From: Anniella stebbinsi
Taxonomy: Eukaryota; Chordata; Lepidosauria; Squamata; Anniellidae
Direction: 5' to 3'
Assembly: GCA_029215795.1 (NCBI GenBank)
Contig: JARDYH010000001.1
Coordinates: 404,153,154-404,217,153 of the forward strand
Length of the DNA: 64,000 bases
Position 1 is the first letter of the stretch. Each line of letters opens with the position of its first letter. The notes under the pieces are model-generated. The model had not been told where the DNA came from and ran no database searches. It saw only the letters and a list, made by a program, of their open reading frames with translations. This document shows, one piece after another, positions 1 to 11,449 of the stretch. The position numbers and the translations under genes were made by a program.

Positions 1-1764
1 TAAGGGTTCAATTAACTTAAGAGCACAGCCACTTTGCAGTTCCAGTTCACATTTCTTGAATAAAATACAAATACGCACAATTTATTTTTTGAAAATTAGG
101 TGATGGGTTTTTAAGTATTACTAGAACTTTACCTGAGGTTTTAACATCCTGAATCTCTTACAAAAGTACAATCCTAAACTAACCAGTTTCAAGATGCCCA
201 GCCAAAGCAAAATACAGGGAGTTTTAATGCATTATCTGCAATGTTTATGAAGCTATAGCGGGCTTGGGTCTACCTGGAAATCCACACACCCCAAGTTGGA
301 AGCCCTACTGAGTCGCAGAAGGGAAGTGGCAGGCTATGGTATTAAGTGAGGAAGGGAAAACATTTTGCACATAGTCATACAGACATTAATATTTTTAATT
401 CCGTTATTCAACGGCTTAGTACTGGCATATAGAGTAGGGTCTAGAGCTGCACCGTGACATAGTGAAGCCACTGAACATAAAATGCCCAACTTTGGTAGGA
501 ATGTTTCCACAATCCTCTCCAGGATTCCTCCTGCCCAAGGGACCATGTCAGACGCTCTTAAGTGACCTATGTCCTTGGTTACCCTTTTCCTGTGTTTTAC
601 AATGAGAATACAAGAAGACTGCAGATTATGACTCTAAGCATTACTTGCCCTTTTGAAAAGTCTAGAATAAAGAACCTTTCAAACACACACTCAACTCACT
701 GTTCATTTCTATTAAAAATCGCTAGATAAAATAATCAGTCAGGGTTCAATTTGTTTTCCCATGGGAAAACAACATCTAACTATCCTTTTAAAACATTATG
801 TACTAATTACACATAAGCAAGATGCATACACCTCAACACCATGCAGATTTTCATTGTTGTTGTTGTTTTAAAAGAAGCAGCTTGGAAAAGCCACACATTT
901 TATATCACAATCTGATCACAATGTGTTAATTTACTAGGGGGGAGAAATCATGATACAGGCTCTTTGACAGAGAGAAATAGTGACTGTCATATGCCCAGAA
1001 TTCATACTCTGCATCTTTCATTATGGTGGTGCATTACAAATACAGGCCTATGGGTATTTTAGATGCTTTTAAGTACCAATAGGTCTGTTTATGCAACATG
1101 GCAACAGAATCACTGACTCTCAAACCAGATGAGGTCAGAGATGGGGAAAAAAACTCAGGCACCTAGTTGTCTGGTCTCAATGTTGTCTCTTAAGAATCTG
1201 AAATATATTTTCAGCTCTATGCAGAGATGGTGACTATAAATGTGATGATGGCACTTACATTGGAAACAGGTTTTTAGCCTTGCTGCATCTTAAACCATGA
1301 CTAGAAAAGCATACTTAGGTTTTATATGAAAGCATCAAACTTTCTATGACAGTACGCTGGTTTATGAACTAAAGTAGCCTGAGTCATCTAAACTGTTTTA
1401 AGATTCAGATGTTGCAGCAAGTGAACCCAAAATTTAAATTTAGGAGATGTGAAGGACTATAGTCATATATTTACCTGGTAACTGCTATAGGCTGTTAGTT
1501 CTTATGACTATTCTTTCTTAGCACAAATGTTGCAATAGTCATAAATACATGAACTCTTTGGGAAATGTCATTTTACATATTTATATACAGCTACAAAGCA
1601 AAAAGAGAAAGAGAGAACAGGCCCTGCCATGAAAAGATGACAGTTTAATCTGATCACAGCAACACAACGCCAGCACAGGATAGAAAGAGGGGCAGATTCT
1701 CACTGTGATAAGACTAGCCAAGCAATAAGTAGATATCCTGTCTAATTAAATTTAATCAAACATC

Positions 1765-2050
1765 AAATATTGAATTGCCTCCATTTATATAAGAACAGCC
1801 ATGATAGATCAGACCGAGATCCAGCTAGTCCAGCATTCTGGTCACACAGTGGCCAAACAGCTGCCCACGGGAAACCCACAAGCAGGACATGGGGGAAACA
1901 GCACTCTCCCACCCATGTTCCCCAGCAACTGGCATACATAGGCATCCTGCCATTGATCATGGAGGTAGCATATAGTCACCAGTACTAGTAGCCAACAATA
2001 GCTTTACTGTTCATGAATTTGTCCAATCCCCTTTTAAAGTCAACTAAATT
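1765..2050 (-). repeat. CR1-like LINE 3' fragment
   Basis: The minus strand reads gattggacaaattcatgaac, ctgcttgtgggtttcccgtg, ggccactgtgtgaccagaat and ctggactagctggatctcgg: the same tail type as at 21850-22115 in the opposite orientation. Confidence 0.75.
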
Positions 2051-2165
2051 GGTGGCCATCACTACACACCCTTCAATCTCAAGCAACACCCCTACACCAC
2101 CAATAATTATGGTTAAAATAGTCCCATAAGCAAAGCAGGTATGTCCCTAATGCCTGGCAAGAGAC

Positions 2166-2166
2166 G

Positions 2167-2201
<35 letters not shown>
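2166..2201. repeat. (GTT)12 microsatellite
   Basis: Uninterrupted trinucleotide repeat in the left gene-poor region. Confidence 0.97.
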
Positions 2202-2800
2202 ATAACAAGAGGAGGCATTTCTAGCATTTGCAGAATGGTGTGTCTAGCAATCTCTCATCTCCAACCCGTGACACTGACTCTCCATCCCAGCACAAGACTT
2301 ACTCTAGCACCATTTTGAAAAAGCACAGTCAGCCTCCTACAGAGGGAGCATACTAAATTCCATTACTACTTAGCAGGATTCGGTTTATGGTTGTCATTAG
2401 CAACTAGTATTTGTGGACCCAGGTGAAATTAGTTTTTATATGGACTTTAAAAGAAAGCAAAGGGGGGAGAAGGGAAGAGGAAAAATATACTTCTTACATC
2501 ACCTTCCACAATAGCATTTTCTGGAAATAGAATTCGGTTGGCACTTTTGATAACGCATTAGGCAGAAAAAGCTTCAAGTCACACTCTAACAGCTCTATAT
2601 TAGATTTGCACTATTGACAAGAATAAAACTTATTTGGAAGTCAGAAGTGTCATCCATAAAACTAACAGGAAGGTGTCATAGTTTGCAATGCAGTGGCCAG
2701 TTGATTACAAAGGCAGAGAAGAAGTAGGCATCCCCCAGCATACATTTAGGTAGAACAGAAACACTGCAGATTTTGGACATACTGGGCAATCCTCTACAGC

Positions 2801-2933
2801 AACCTTCCCCAAATTCCTGCCCTCCAAACAGATTGGACTACAGGTCCCATCATCCCCAGTCACAAATGGCCCTGATTGCTGGGGATTACAGGAGTTACAG
2901 TCCAACACCTCTGGAGGGCACCGGGTTGGGGAA
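2801..2933. repeat. foldback repeat, 'ggagggcaccaggttgggg' family, copy 1
   Basis: Two inverted halves: aaccttcccc..ctgccctcca on the left and tggagggcaccgggttggggaag on the right, around gactac..tcccatcatccccag and its inverse. Very common type in squamate genomes as I recall it. Confidence 0.75.
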
Positions 2934-4433
2934 GACCTCTTAAAACGTTAACAAATGTTGGGGAAGGCTTTAAGGTGTATGCACCATGGTCTACCCACAT
3001 CCAAATTCTGAACGAGGGAAAGGCACATTTTGTTACTGCCAAAATTAAACAGATTTAGCAAGTCTGCATAGATTTATTTGCATAGTGCGTTCTGATTTTA
3101 ATATTCATTTTAGTCTAATATTTTCAGGCAAGAACAGACAAATGGAAAGGAGTGGAACAGGAGCAAGGAACGAAATAGGTAGCAGAGAAAAGCAAGGAGA
3201 TGGATCAATGTTATCAATAGGAGCAATGAAGAGATGCATAAACTGTGAAAGCAACACCCGAAGCATGCCTCAAAGTTCCATTTTAATTCAGAATCTTCAG
3301 AACAACCAAGCAATATATTTTGGGCTAGAAAATTGAGAAATACAGTTCCAGGAATTCTTGTGACAGACCGATGCCAGGCTTTGCAGGACAAGGGACATCC
3401 TAAAGATATATATGCTCAGTCTTAGAGATATGGGATCAATCTATAACTGAATCTGAAGTCAGTGCTAGCTATAAATGTACATAGCATTACCTATTGACTG
3501 CAATCACCAAAAAAATCACCCAACTTTGAAAAAAATACCTCCAGAAACACACTATTAGAACAACCCTCCTGTTCATAAAAGCGCAAAACTGATAACTCTC
3601 TTGCTGTACCTCATTCATAGCTTGAGAACAAGTTACAATTATAGTGTATTCCTCTCTCCCGGATTTGTCAGCAAGGACTCATTTGTCAATGTTTGAGAGG
3701 TGGATGGATGGCAGTAGCTTTAGGCTATTGCCATCTAAATATGAACTTCTAGGGACAAACTTTGAAACTGACACGATCTCTTTTAAGTTGTAAGCCATTA
3801 TTCTAAGATGTAAACCACCTAGAGTGCTTTGGCAGAAAGGCGGTATACAGGTGTAATTAATAAATTGTCACAGGATTACATAGGCTGCATTCTGTAGGCT
3901 TGTTATACAATAACCTAGCAACCAGTTAAGAATTTGCTTCAACGTTGTTTCATACTGCTATTTATTACTTATTCAGTGCCACCAGTATGCTAGATACAAA
4001 CCCGGAAGGTGAATGGGGCTGTGACTGCAGATATAGCTCTGCCCATTTCATGCAAAAACATTTATCGTGCAGAAACATTTGTCATGCATGCAGAAAAAAT
4101 AGCAACCTCCTCCTTGCTGCCATCTATGACAATGGGGCTCCCCCTGCTTGAAACTATCCTGACAGAGGAGCAAAATACATTTTGCTCAGTTTTGCTTCTT
4201 CTTCTTTTTTTAATTCTTCCAACCTACTCCCAGCCTTAAGGATGGGGCAAGCTACAAATCAAAGTTTTAAAAATGAATAAGGGTAGCTTCACGTGTTACA
4301 AGATTGACCTCTCACTATAGTTCAGGTTCAAAGCTCTGTCACTGCTAATTAAAAAGATGTCAGGGAGATCATCTGACTTGTATCTGAGCCACAGAAGAGT
4401 TGCTACCTGTCAGAGTAGACATTACACTGGTTC

Positions 4434-4735
4434 GTATGATCAAAATAACCCACTACGGCTTATTTAAGCCATGGTTGGATGCGGCACATGCCAGGCAAGA
4501 GTTGAATATTCAACGCCCAGCCACAGCTTGTCATGTCATATGAACCCAGGGAGCAGGGTTTGTGCAAGAACTAAACAACTCTTACATAACCCATGGACTG
4601 CCACTCAAGCTCCCACAACACGACAAGCCGCAGTTGGGCAATGAATATTCAAAATGGCCCCCTGCATGTGCTGCAGCCTACCGTGGCTTAAGTAAGCCTA
4701 CGGTGGGCTGTTAGATCATGCAAAGTAGCCTGGCA
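4434..4735. mobile_element. MITE-like repeat, 'cacaacacgacaagccgc' family
   Basis: Contains cacaacacgacaagccgcag, cataacccatgg and paired gaatattca words. Related words occur at 18117-18470 and 57845-58350, so this is a dispersed family. Ends are approximate. Confidence 0.5.
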
Positions 4736-5131
4736 TTATAAACATATAAGGTGCACTACCGTTAGATGGGGCTAAAACCAACATTATGCAGGCAGACTTC
4801 CCCTTTTTCTCCTTGAAACTCCCTGCATCACTTCAAATTTACTCTAAATGATCTCCCAACCCTGGAGAACAGATTTGGGAAGGAGGGGGAATTCACTGGC
4901 AGAAGGCCACCATTGGATACAATCCACAGGCAGCACAGACTGGTTCCTGCTCTCAAGGAGTTTACAATCTAATCTAGATGGTGGGGAGGAAAGTATGTGG
5001 GCAAATACTGTTAAAGTGGGCACCGTTAAGAATGAGAATTAAGAGGATATGCCAAATGCCACATAGAAAAGATAGCTTTGTGGGATGGCTCTGAATATCG
5101 GGGTGAACAAACAAATGGTATGTTGTTGTTG

Positions 5132-5260
5132 TTACATTTCTATACCACCCAACAGCCAAAGCTCTCTGAGTGGTTTACAAAGATTAAACTGTTAAAAGTA
5201 CAATATAAAACATAATATAAAAACCATTTTAAACCCTCAACAATCAAAATAATCCCAGAA
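5132..5260 (-). repeat. retroposon tail of the 'ataccacccaacagccaaag' type
   Basis: tttctataccacccaacagc and aaagctctctgagtggttta followed by A-rich sequence. A similar tail (ctctttggctattgggcggc, then (aaat)n) lies at 61225-61272 in the other orientation. Confidence 0.6.
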
Positions 5261-5463
5261 ACAGTTAATATCTTATATACTGTCAAATGCCTGGGATTAG
5301 AGTTTAAGGTACGTACACTCAATTCCTTAACATGTGAAACAGTCTTCACACACCTGTAGATTCCCAGCCCTTAAAAATGAATGTAAGATAAGGTTATTGA
5401 GTCAGGACAATAGCCCTAAATGAAAAAATAATCTGAAACAACTTTTGTACCCCGCAACCATGT

Positions 5464-5624
5464 AGGAACATAAGAAGTTATTTTACATTACTTTAAACTA
5501 TTTGTCCATCTTACCCAATATTGACTGCTCTGACACCTAAACCTTCAACTGGTGGCTCCAGGGATTGAATCTACAACTTTTCGCATGCAAAGCATGTGCT
5601 CTATCACTGAGCTATGATTCTTCC
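5464..5624 (-). repeat. tRNA-derived SINE
   Basis: On the minus strand, atcatagctcagtgatagag is a pol III A box and tgtagattcaatccctgg a B box, at tRNA spacing; the interval between resembles a tRNA anticodon arm (tgctttgcatgc). The body runs on to 'gtcagagcagtcaatattgg' and an A/T-rich end. It is a retroposon, not a tRNA gene. Confidence 0.8.
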
Positions 5625-6597
5625 ACATTCCTGCTACAATTTGGTGGTGCTCAGTATTTTTTCAAGCCCTGCAGTTCTGTAGAATATTGTATGCACTAAA
5701 ACTTGTTTTAGAAATTACTTGCATATGCATTAACACAGAACCCCCTTCTTATAGCATACACAACAGAGAGAGGCAAAAACATATTAAATGTAGAGAGAGA
5801 GAACATAACACCCAAATTAGATATGTTTTTGTTGCTATCCTAAGCAGTTATTTGGAAGTAAACTCAGTTGGAATCAATGGAACTTATTTTCAAGTAACTA
5901 AGCGTAAGATCAGACTGTTACTTAGAAATATATACCTTTAAAACCAATGGGATTTTCAATTTTTAAATAAATGCCCAACATCAAAAATGTTGCAATGCAA
6001 GCCTTTCACAGCCACACAGGGAACTTTGTTGAAGGGCAGGGTATAAATACCAAAAATAAATACATTTCACCTATAGCTCTGTGGGACATGCTTTTTTGCA
6101 CTGAGGTATCTCATGTTATTAAATTCGCGTACTCAGAAAGAATTACTCTTTACTCAGGTAAAGTTACATGTGAAGACCTATTCTAAGAGTAAAACGCTAA
6201 CAAATGCAATAAAGCAGTAATTTCAAAGCAGCAAATGCCTGGTGGGAATATTTTTCTCATACAGAGGGGTTAGCTAATTGGGAGGTCACTACCGCATTTT
6301 TAATTTAGATGGAAGCATCCTAGAATTACAATCGCACAATCATGATGGCATTTCTTTATCAGTGAATCTGCAACTACCACCCCCCAGCGATAACTTAAAT
6401 CATATTGTTGAAAGTAGGTAAGAGCAAATTTTAAGATATGTTACTGCATAATGAAATAAGTGAAACAGAACTGCTGACAAGACCATTCTATAATTAACTT
6501 CCAAGAGCCAAAGATCTAAAGTCGTCTTGCAGCTAGACACTTGCTCACAGCAAGGAACTTGCTAGACCCAGAGCCCAACCCAACCTTACACACAGAG

Positions 6598-6871
6598 CTG
6601 GTTTGCACATCATGGCAGCAATTCCAGGGTTGTTTAATCCAGGAATTGCAGGTATGAGCACAATGCACTTGTCAGTTTCACTTTTAATTAACAACCCAGG
6701 AACATCCCAGAGTTTCCAGGTCAGCATATCATGAAACAACCCAGGATTGGGGGCATTCCTTGGTTCTGAATTAAAAGCAGAAACAGCGAGCATGTGGCTT
6801 GCACACTCCGCTCGTCCCCCACAATTCCTGGGTTAAAAACCCAGAAATTCCTGCTGTAACATGCAAACTAG
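6598..6871. mobile_element. MITE-like element with inverted ends
   Basis: The left end ctggtttgcacat..ggcagcaattcc pairs with the inverse of the right end (ctagtttgcatgttacagcaggaattt). The interior repeats 'aacccaggaa' and 'attcctgggtt' words in both orientations. Target duplication not resolved. Confidence 0.6.
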
Positions 6872-8901
6872 TTTACAGATAATGCAGATAGGCAGGCACA
6901 TGTTTTGTACTTATCTGAAAACATGAGGCTGAAAAAACATATATCTAGGATGTTCAAATGGTAGCAGTTTGGTCTCATAAGCGGTATAAATGCATGAGGG
7001 TCAAAAAAGGAATCCTGTTTAGTCACAGAAGAGTGCAAAAAGGCTGTATTTTGATGCATCTCCAAATTCACCCTTACTCTAGTATAATTTTTGGTTTTTA
7101 AGTCAGTTTGTATTATATAAACCAGAAAGGTGAGGACTTATGCCATTATGAATTTGGCTTTTGAAAACTAGTAGGCTGTCTTTACTATTGTAGTCCAAAG
7201 TATCGTTGACACAATACTTTTTGCTATTTATAACATTGAACATGAATACATGATTTCAAAGCCACCTAGAAAGCCGCAAAAAAAGATGAAACTAAAGATG
7301 TGAGCTCCCATTCACTTTGACAGGGCTCTGTAACTAAAGCACATGTGCAACAAGTGCATAGCAATGCATATTTACTGCAAGGCTAGTTGTGCAGAAATGC
7401 TCTTAGTCATGCACTTTTTAAAAATACTAATAATTGTTTCACCATAGAATAACCCCAAAGATTTTAACTTACACTCATCACATTAATAAAAACTCTCTTC
7501 CAGATTTCATGGACACATTGTGGGAAAATGAGTGAATTACCATTTGCAGTTATTATGCTCAATGGTGAACCTTCCAAACAATCAGTTTCCCTCTCATGTA
7601 GAATATTGCTGTTTTATCTCTCCCCCCACCTGCTTTTTACAAGCTCTGAGAGAAAGTGACTATGATCGTAACAATTTAGAGACTCTTGACAGCCTTTGAA
7701 GTATCACTTATTGAACAAGTCACCAAAATCTTCCTTAAATACAAAGGTTTCCGCACACACCAACACACCAACCTGCCATAAAAGCATCCAAGCTTTGATA
7801 TGAACATCACCGTGAATTTCAAAATGTAATTGATCTATCATCAATTGGATCCCTCCCAAATCTTTAGAGGAAAATTAGCACATTAATCCTCACTAGACCC
7901 AAACATACAATCTTCACGGTGACAAAGCAAAAGATTGCTTGCAACATAACCAACTCAATGAACCTGACAGACAGCAAATCCAGCCTTCCATTTCAAGAGT
8001 GCAATGAATGCAGAGCGAAGCTACTGAAACCTCAACACACAGGGAAGGCTGCCTTGCAAACACACTTTGCCCCTTCTCTTTGTGGGTAGATGGTCCACAG
8101 AGCATGTACACTTCCTGATCCCTGCTGTGGCGATATTTGCAATCAGGTACAGCGAATTAAAGACTGAGGAGGAGAAACAGTCTTCCTTGGGGCAAAACCA
8201 TGAAATGTCCTTTTTATCCTCCCATGGAAAGCGAGAGGAACGCCTAGAGAAACCCCTGGAGTTCATTACCACCACGGTGGCGATGGAATGAAACTACCTG
8301 CTCTCCATCATGGGAATCTGCACCTTTGTGTACAAATTGACAGGAAGATTCACTGCCCTAATCTTTACCTCTGCAGCTTTCCCTCAGAATGTGTCTGAAC
8401 TGGAGGTGGGGGGGAGAGAGAGAGATGTTCAGCTTCTTACCACAAAGTAACACCACATCTCACCAGTATGTAGAGGAAGAGAGGCAATAGGGGAATCTCC
8501 CTCTTGTAGAGTAAGCCCCCTTATAAGACATGCCCCCAATAAAAAATATTAAAATAAACAAGCAAATGCAGAAGATCTCTGACTGAGAACACCCCTCCCT
8601 CCCTCCCACCCAATGCAACCTCTTCATGTAGAAGAAGATGCCCCTAGTCTTAGTCAGTTTATTTTCCCTCGAAGGGGGATGCCCTGCTCCTCAGCAGACG
8701 ACGTCCCCCTTGCCCTCCTCTCACAGTGCCCCCCACCTCCTCCTCTGCAGTGGGGGAATGCCTTGCTCCTTGGCACAGGAGACCCACTGCCCAGCGTCGG
8801 AACAGGCGAGCCTGGCTCCTAGCCGGAGGGGCTTCCCTGCACACGAGCACACACACACACAATACGTGGGGTGGGGAGGCTCGGCTGAGGCTTATATCCC
8901 C

Positions 8902-8943
8902 CCTCCTCCTCCTCCTCCTCCTTTTTTTTTTTTTTTTTTTTTT
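8902..8943. repeat. (CCT)n followed by T22
   Basis: Pyrimidine-only block at the left edge of the CpG island; ends in tttgcag, which mimics a splice acceptor. Confidence 0.95.
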
Positions 8944-9102
8944 GCAGGGCTTGATAGTGCACTCGGGATTGGGGCCCCCAGCGCCTCCCATTGCAGCAGG
9001 TGAGCACGTGCGCCTTCGCGGAGGGAGGCCGGGGTGGAGAGGTGAGGAAGGGATGGAGGTGGGGAAAGGAGACTGAGAGGGGCGGGGTGAGCGCTGCCTT
9101 AC

Positions 9103-9300
9103 CTGCCGGCTGCCCAGGACCCTAACAGGCGCACGCCGCTCCACTCTGCTGCAAGAGCCGCTGCTGCAGCTCCTGAGGATCAGGATCAGCTCGGTTGGCT
9201 GGGGCGCGCTCGCGCGCGCTCCTTCGAGGTCCGGGGTTCCAGCGCGAGGACGTAAGCGCGCGCGCGCGCGCTCCCTACCTTCCTCCTCCTCCCCCCGCCG
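9103..9300 (-). other. putative first (5' UTR) exon of a leftward gene, probably TMEM266
   Basis: On the minus strand the sequence ends GGGCAGCCGGCAG followed by gtaaggcagc, a strong donor inside the CpG island. The 5' limit is not defined by the sequence; 9300 is only a guess. A second leftward donor (GGAAG|gtaggg) lies near 9281. No TMEM266 protein sequence is recognisable to its left within the window, so its coding exons would lie beyond position 1. Confidence 0.35.
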
Positions 9301-9440
9301 CCACATCAAAACACTTATTTCTGAATACCGCCCCCCTTCTCACATTCACACGCACACGCCCTATTCCCCTCAACAGCGTGAGCGGACACACGGGCTCGCG
9401 CTCCCTTTCTCTCTCTCGGGCGGGCAAGAGCGCGAGCTCT

Positions 9441-9490
9441 TCTTCATCACCGCCATCATCGTCGTCGTCGTCTTCATCATCATCATCGCC
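9441..9490. repeat. imperfect (ATC/GTC)n trinucleotide repeat
   Basis: catcatcgtcgtcgtcgtct and tcatcatcatcatcgcc inside the CpG island. Confidence 0.9.
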
Positions 9491-9865
9491 ATCCCCCCGC
9501 CTCCTCCCAAGTCGCCTTAGCAACAAACCCGCTGTGGAGGGGCAGAGCTGAGGGAGGAGCGCGAGTGCGGCACCGGAGGGTCACGTGGTAGAGCCTCGTG
9601 AACCAATTGAGGTGACGGGTTTGTAGTAATAGTACGGTTGGGGTGGGGGGGCAATGCGCGCGCGCGCTCACGTGCGGTGGGGGGTGCGATAGAGAGGAGG
9701 GGATGTTTGGATGAAGGGATTGGCGGTTGTTGAGGGGAGGCTCGACGGGGTGGGGGAGGGGCTTCCCTCCGTCTTCTCCTCCTCTCAGATTGAGAGGATG
9801 GGAAGTATCTGGTGAGGGGTGGAAGGGGTTTATTTATCTATTTGTGGGGGGATTTTGCTTATTTG

Positions 9866-10480
9866 TTTCATTTAGAATATTTATGCCCCGCTGTATCGCT
9901 GCAGACAACACTCAGGGTGGCGTAAAATAACATTTAAAAACACACACACACAAAAACGTAAAAACAAATGAAACGCTATAAAAATAAACCATAAAACCTT
10001 GAGGGGGAGAACAGAATCAAGAGTAGCAGACAAAACATACGTGTTCATCGGCCATTCTTCAGCCTGGGCTCTCAGAACGAAGTACAGCACATGACATAAA
10101 ATGCAATAAATTAAATGTGGCGCATGCCTTACAAGACGCTAACCACTTTCAACAGGAGAACCAGCGCTAAAAGTCTTGGCAAAACATATATTTTTAAAAA
10201 CAACTTAAAACAGCCTGGATAAATTTTTTAAAAAGTGTTTCACCTGGCACCAAAAAAGGAATAAAGACAGTGCCAGTCCAGTCTCTCTAGGAAGCTAGTT
10301 CCACAGGCGAGGGGTGCCACAACACAGAAGACCCCGTCTCCCATCACTGTTTGGTGCTTTATAGGTAAAAACCAACACTTTTAATTGTGTTCCGAAATGG
10401 ACCGGTAGCCACCACAGAGGTTTCAAACCAGGTATAATAAGTTTCATATTGTTGTTGAGGGTTCAAGACTCCATTCTAGG
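9866..10480 (-). repeat. LINE-type 3' region, old
   Basis: Includes a 'tatttatgccccgctgtatc' tail, 'aggaagctagttccacaggc' and 'gtgctttataggtaaaaacc', a familiar reptile LINE/SINE series read on the minus strand. Similar words recur at 18760-18850. It starts right at the edge of the CpG island. Confidence 0.55.
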
Positions 10481-11071
10481 CATGCTTACCTGAAAGTTAA
10501 GCGCCCTTGAACTCAACGGGGTTTATTTCTATATAGGCAGGTATAAGGGTATACTGACAGGCATTGGGAGAATTTGGCCCCCAAGAGAATTTGGGATTAT
10601 GTTCATAATTTGTATGGACAGTTCATATTTTGGAAGTTCTCTCCATAATAAGTAGGGGATATAAATAATAACCAAGTAATAAATAAATATAATTTTTAAA
10701 GAAGCAATTTTATTATAGATTGAGATATTGTGTGTGTGTGCGCGTTACTGAGGAACGCAGAAGCCAAAACATTTAACTAAACGGCCTTAAACCTATCTCT
10801 GGTCATTTCCTTATTTTACATATTGTGGGTGGGGTGTACCTGAAGAAATCTTATGCAGTCCTGCCTTTTGTTTCAAAAATACGAGTCTTAGGTGGTAGCG
10901 GTGGGATGGGCTACATGATGGAACCACATAGAACTGGGCTGCATGGAGAGATCAAATATGCAACAGACGCTGCCATTATCCTACTTTGGTCAGCAGCAAA
11001 AACTGAGCTTAGTGAAAATGTGATACTTGTTGATTCTGTTGCATATTGGTGGATTCTTTAATAACCCAGTT

Positions 11072-11449
11072 CAGGGTCCCCAATCTTTTGGGGCCTGTGG
11101 ACACATTTGGGAATTTGAGTAACTGCTGTGGGCACCACCACAAAATGGTGCCCATAGAAGATGTGGCTAATCACATAGGGACTCGGCTAGCCAAAAGTGA
11201 GCTAAAGAGGGTCAGGGGAGACAAATAGTGAGGCAGAGACTGGGGACATAGCAAGGCAAAGGGCTAGAAGGCAGAGAACGAACCAAGATAGAGGCTAGAA
11301 AGGAAGAGAAAGAAGGCTGCCCTCACATTTTACAGGGTTTTTCTTAAAACAATGTTTTTGAAGGGGCAGAGAGGGGAGAGCTTTGTGGGCACCTTTGGGG
11401 GTCCCCGTGAGCACCATGGTGCTCGTGGGCACTGGGTTGGGGACCCCTG
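11072..11449. mobile_element. non-autonomous hAT element (MITE) with 8-bp target duplication
   Basis: Ends cagggtccccaatc and ggttggggacccctg are inverted copies. Flanks are acccagtt (11064-11071) and acctagtt (11450-11457), seven of eight identical, as expected for a hAT insertion. No transposase frame is present. It lies in NRG4 intron 1. Confidence 0.85.

Larger units (their letters stand above)
1..8600. other. gene-poor region, probably TMEM266 intron or intergenic
   Basis: No coding exon could be recognised on either strand. It holds the repeats listed separately (CR1-like tail 1765-2050, foldback 2801-2933, MITEs at 4434 and 6598, SINE 5464) and AT-rich unique sequence between them. 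A retroposon tail at about 3800-3862 ends 'aaggcggtatacaggtgtaa'. Confidence 0.5.
8640..9820. promoter_or_regulatory. CpG island, probable bidirectional promoter of NRG4 (+) and TMEM266 (-)
   Basis: This is the only CpG-dense stretch in the left 50 kb. It contains CACGTG E-boxes at 9005-9010, 9582-9587 and 9669-9674, a CCAAT box at 9603-9607, and alternating GC tracts at 9256-9271 and 9656-9667. A rightward donor ATCTG|gtgagg lies at 9812 and a leftward donor CCGGCAG|gtaagg at 9101-9102. NRG4 and TMEM266 are divergent neighbours in mammals (established synteny). That both start here is inferred; no coding sequence of TMEM266 is visible. Confidence 0.6.

Noticed and set aside
5551..5624. Possible tRNA gene on the minus strand
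   Set aside because: The tRNA-like head continues into a SINE body with an A/T-rich end, and the cloverleaf stems are degraded.
8659..9309. Long open frames on both strands in the CpG island (up to 216 codons, with Lys, Arg or Phe runs)
   Set aside because: They arise from stop-poor GC-rich and simple-repeat DNA; the protein is mostly low-complexity and the region behaves like a promoter with splice donors.
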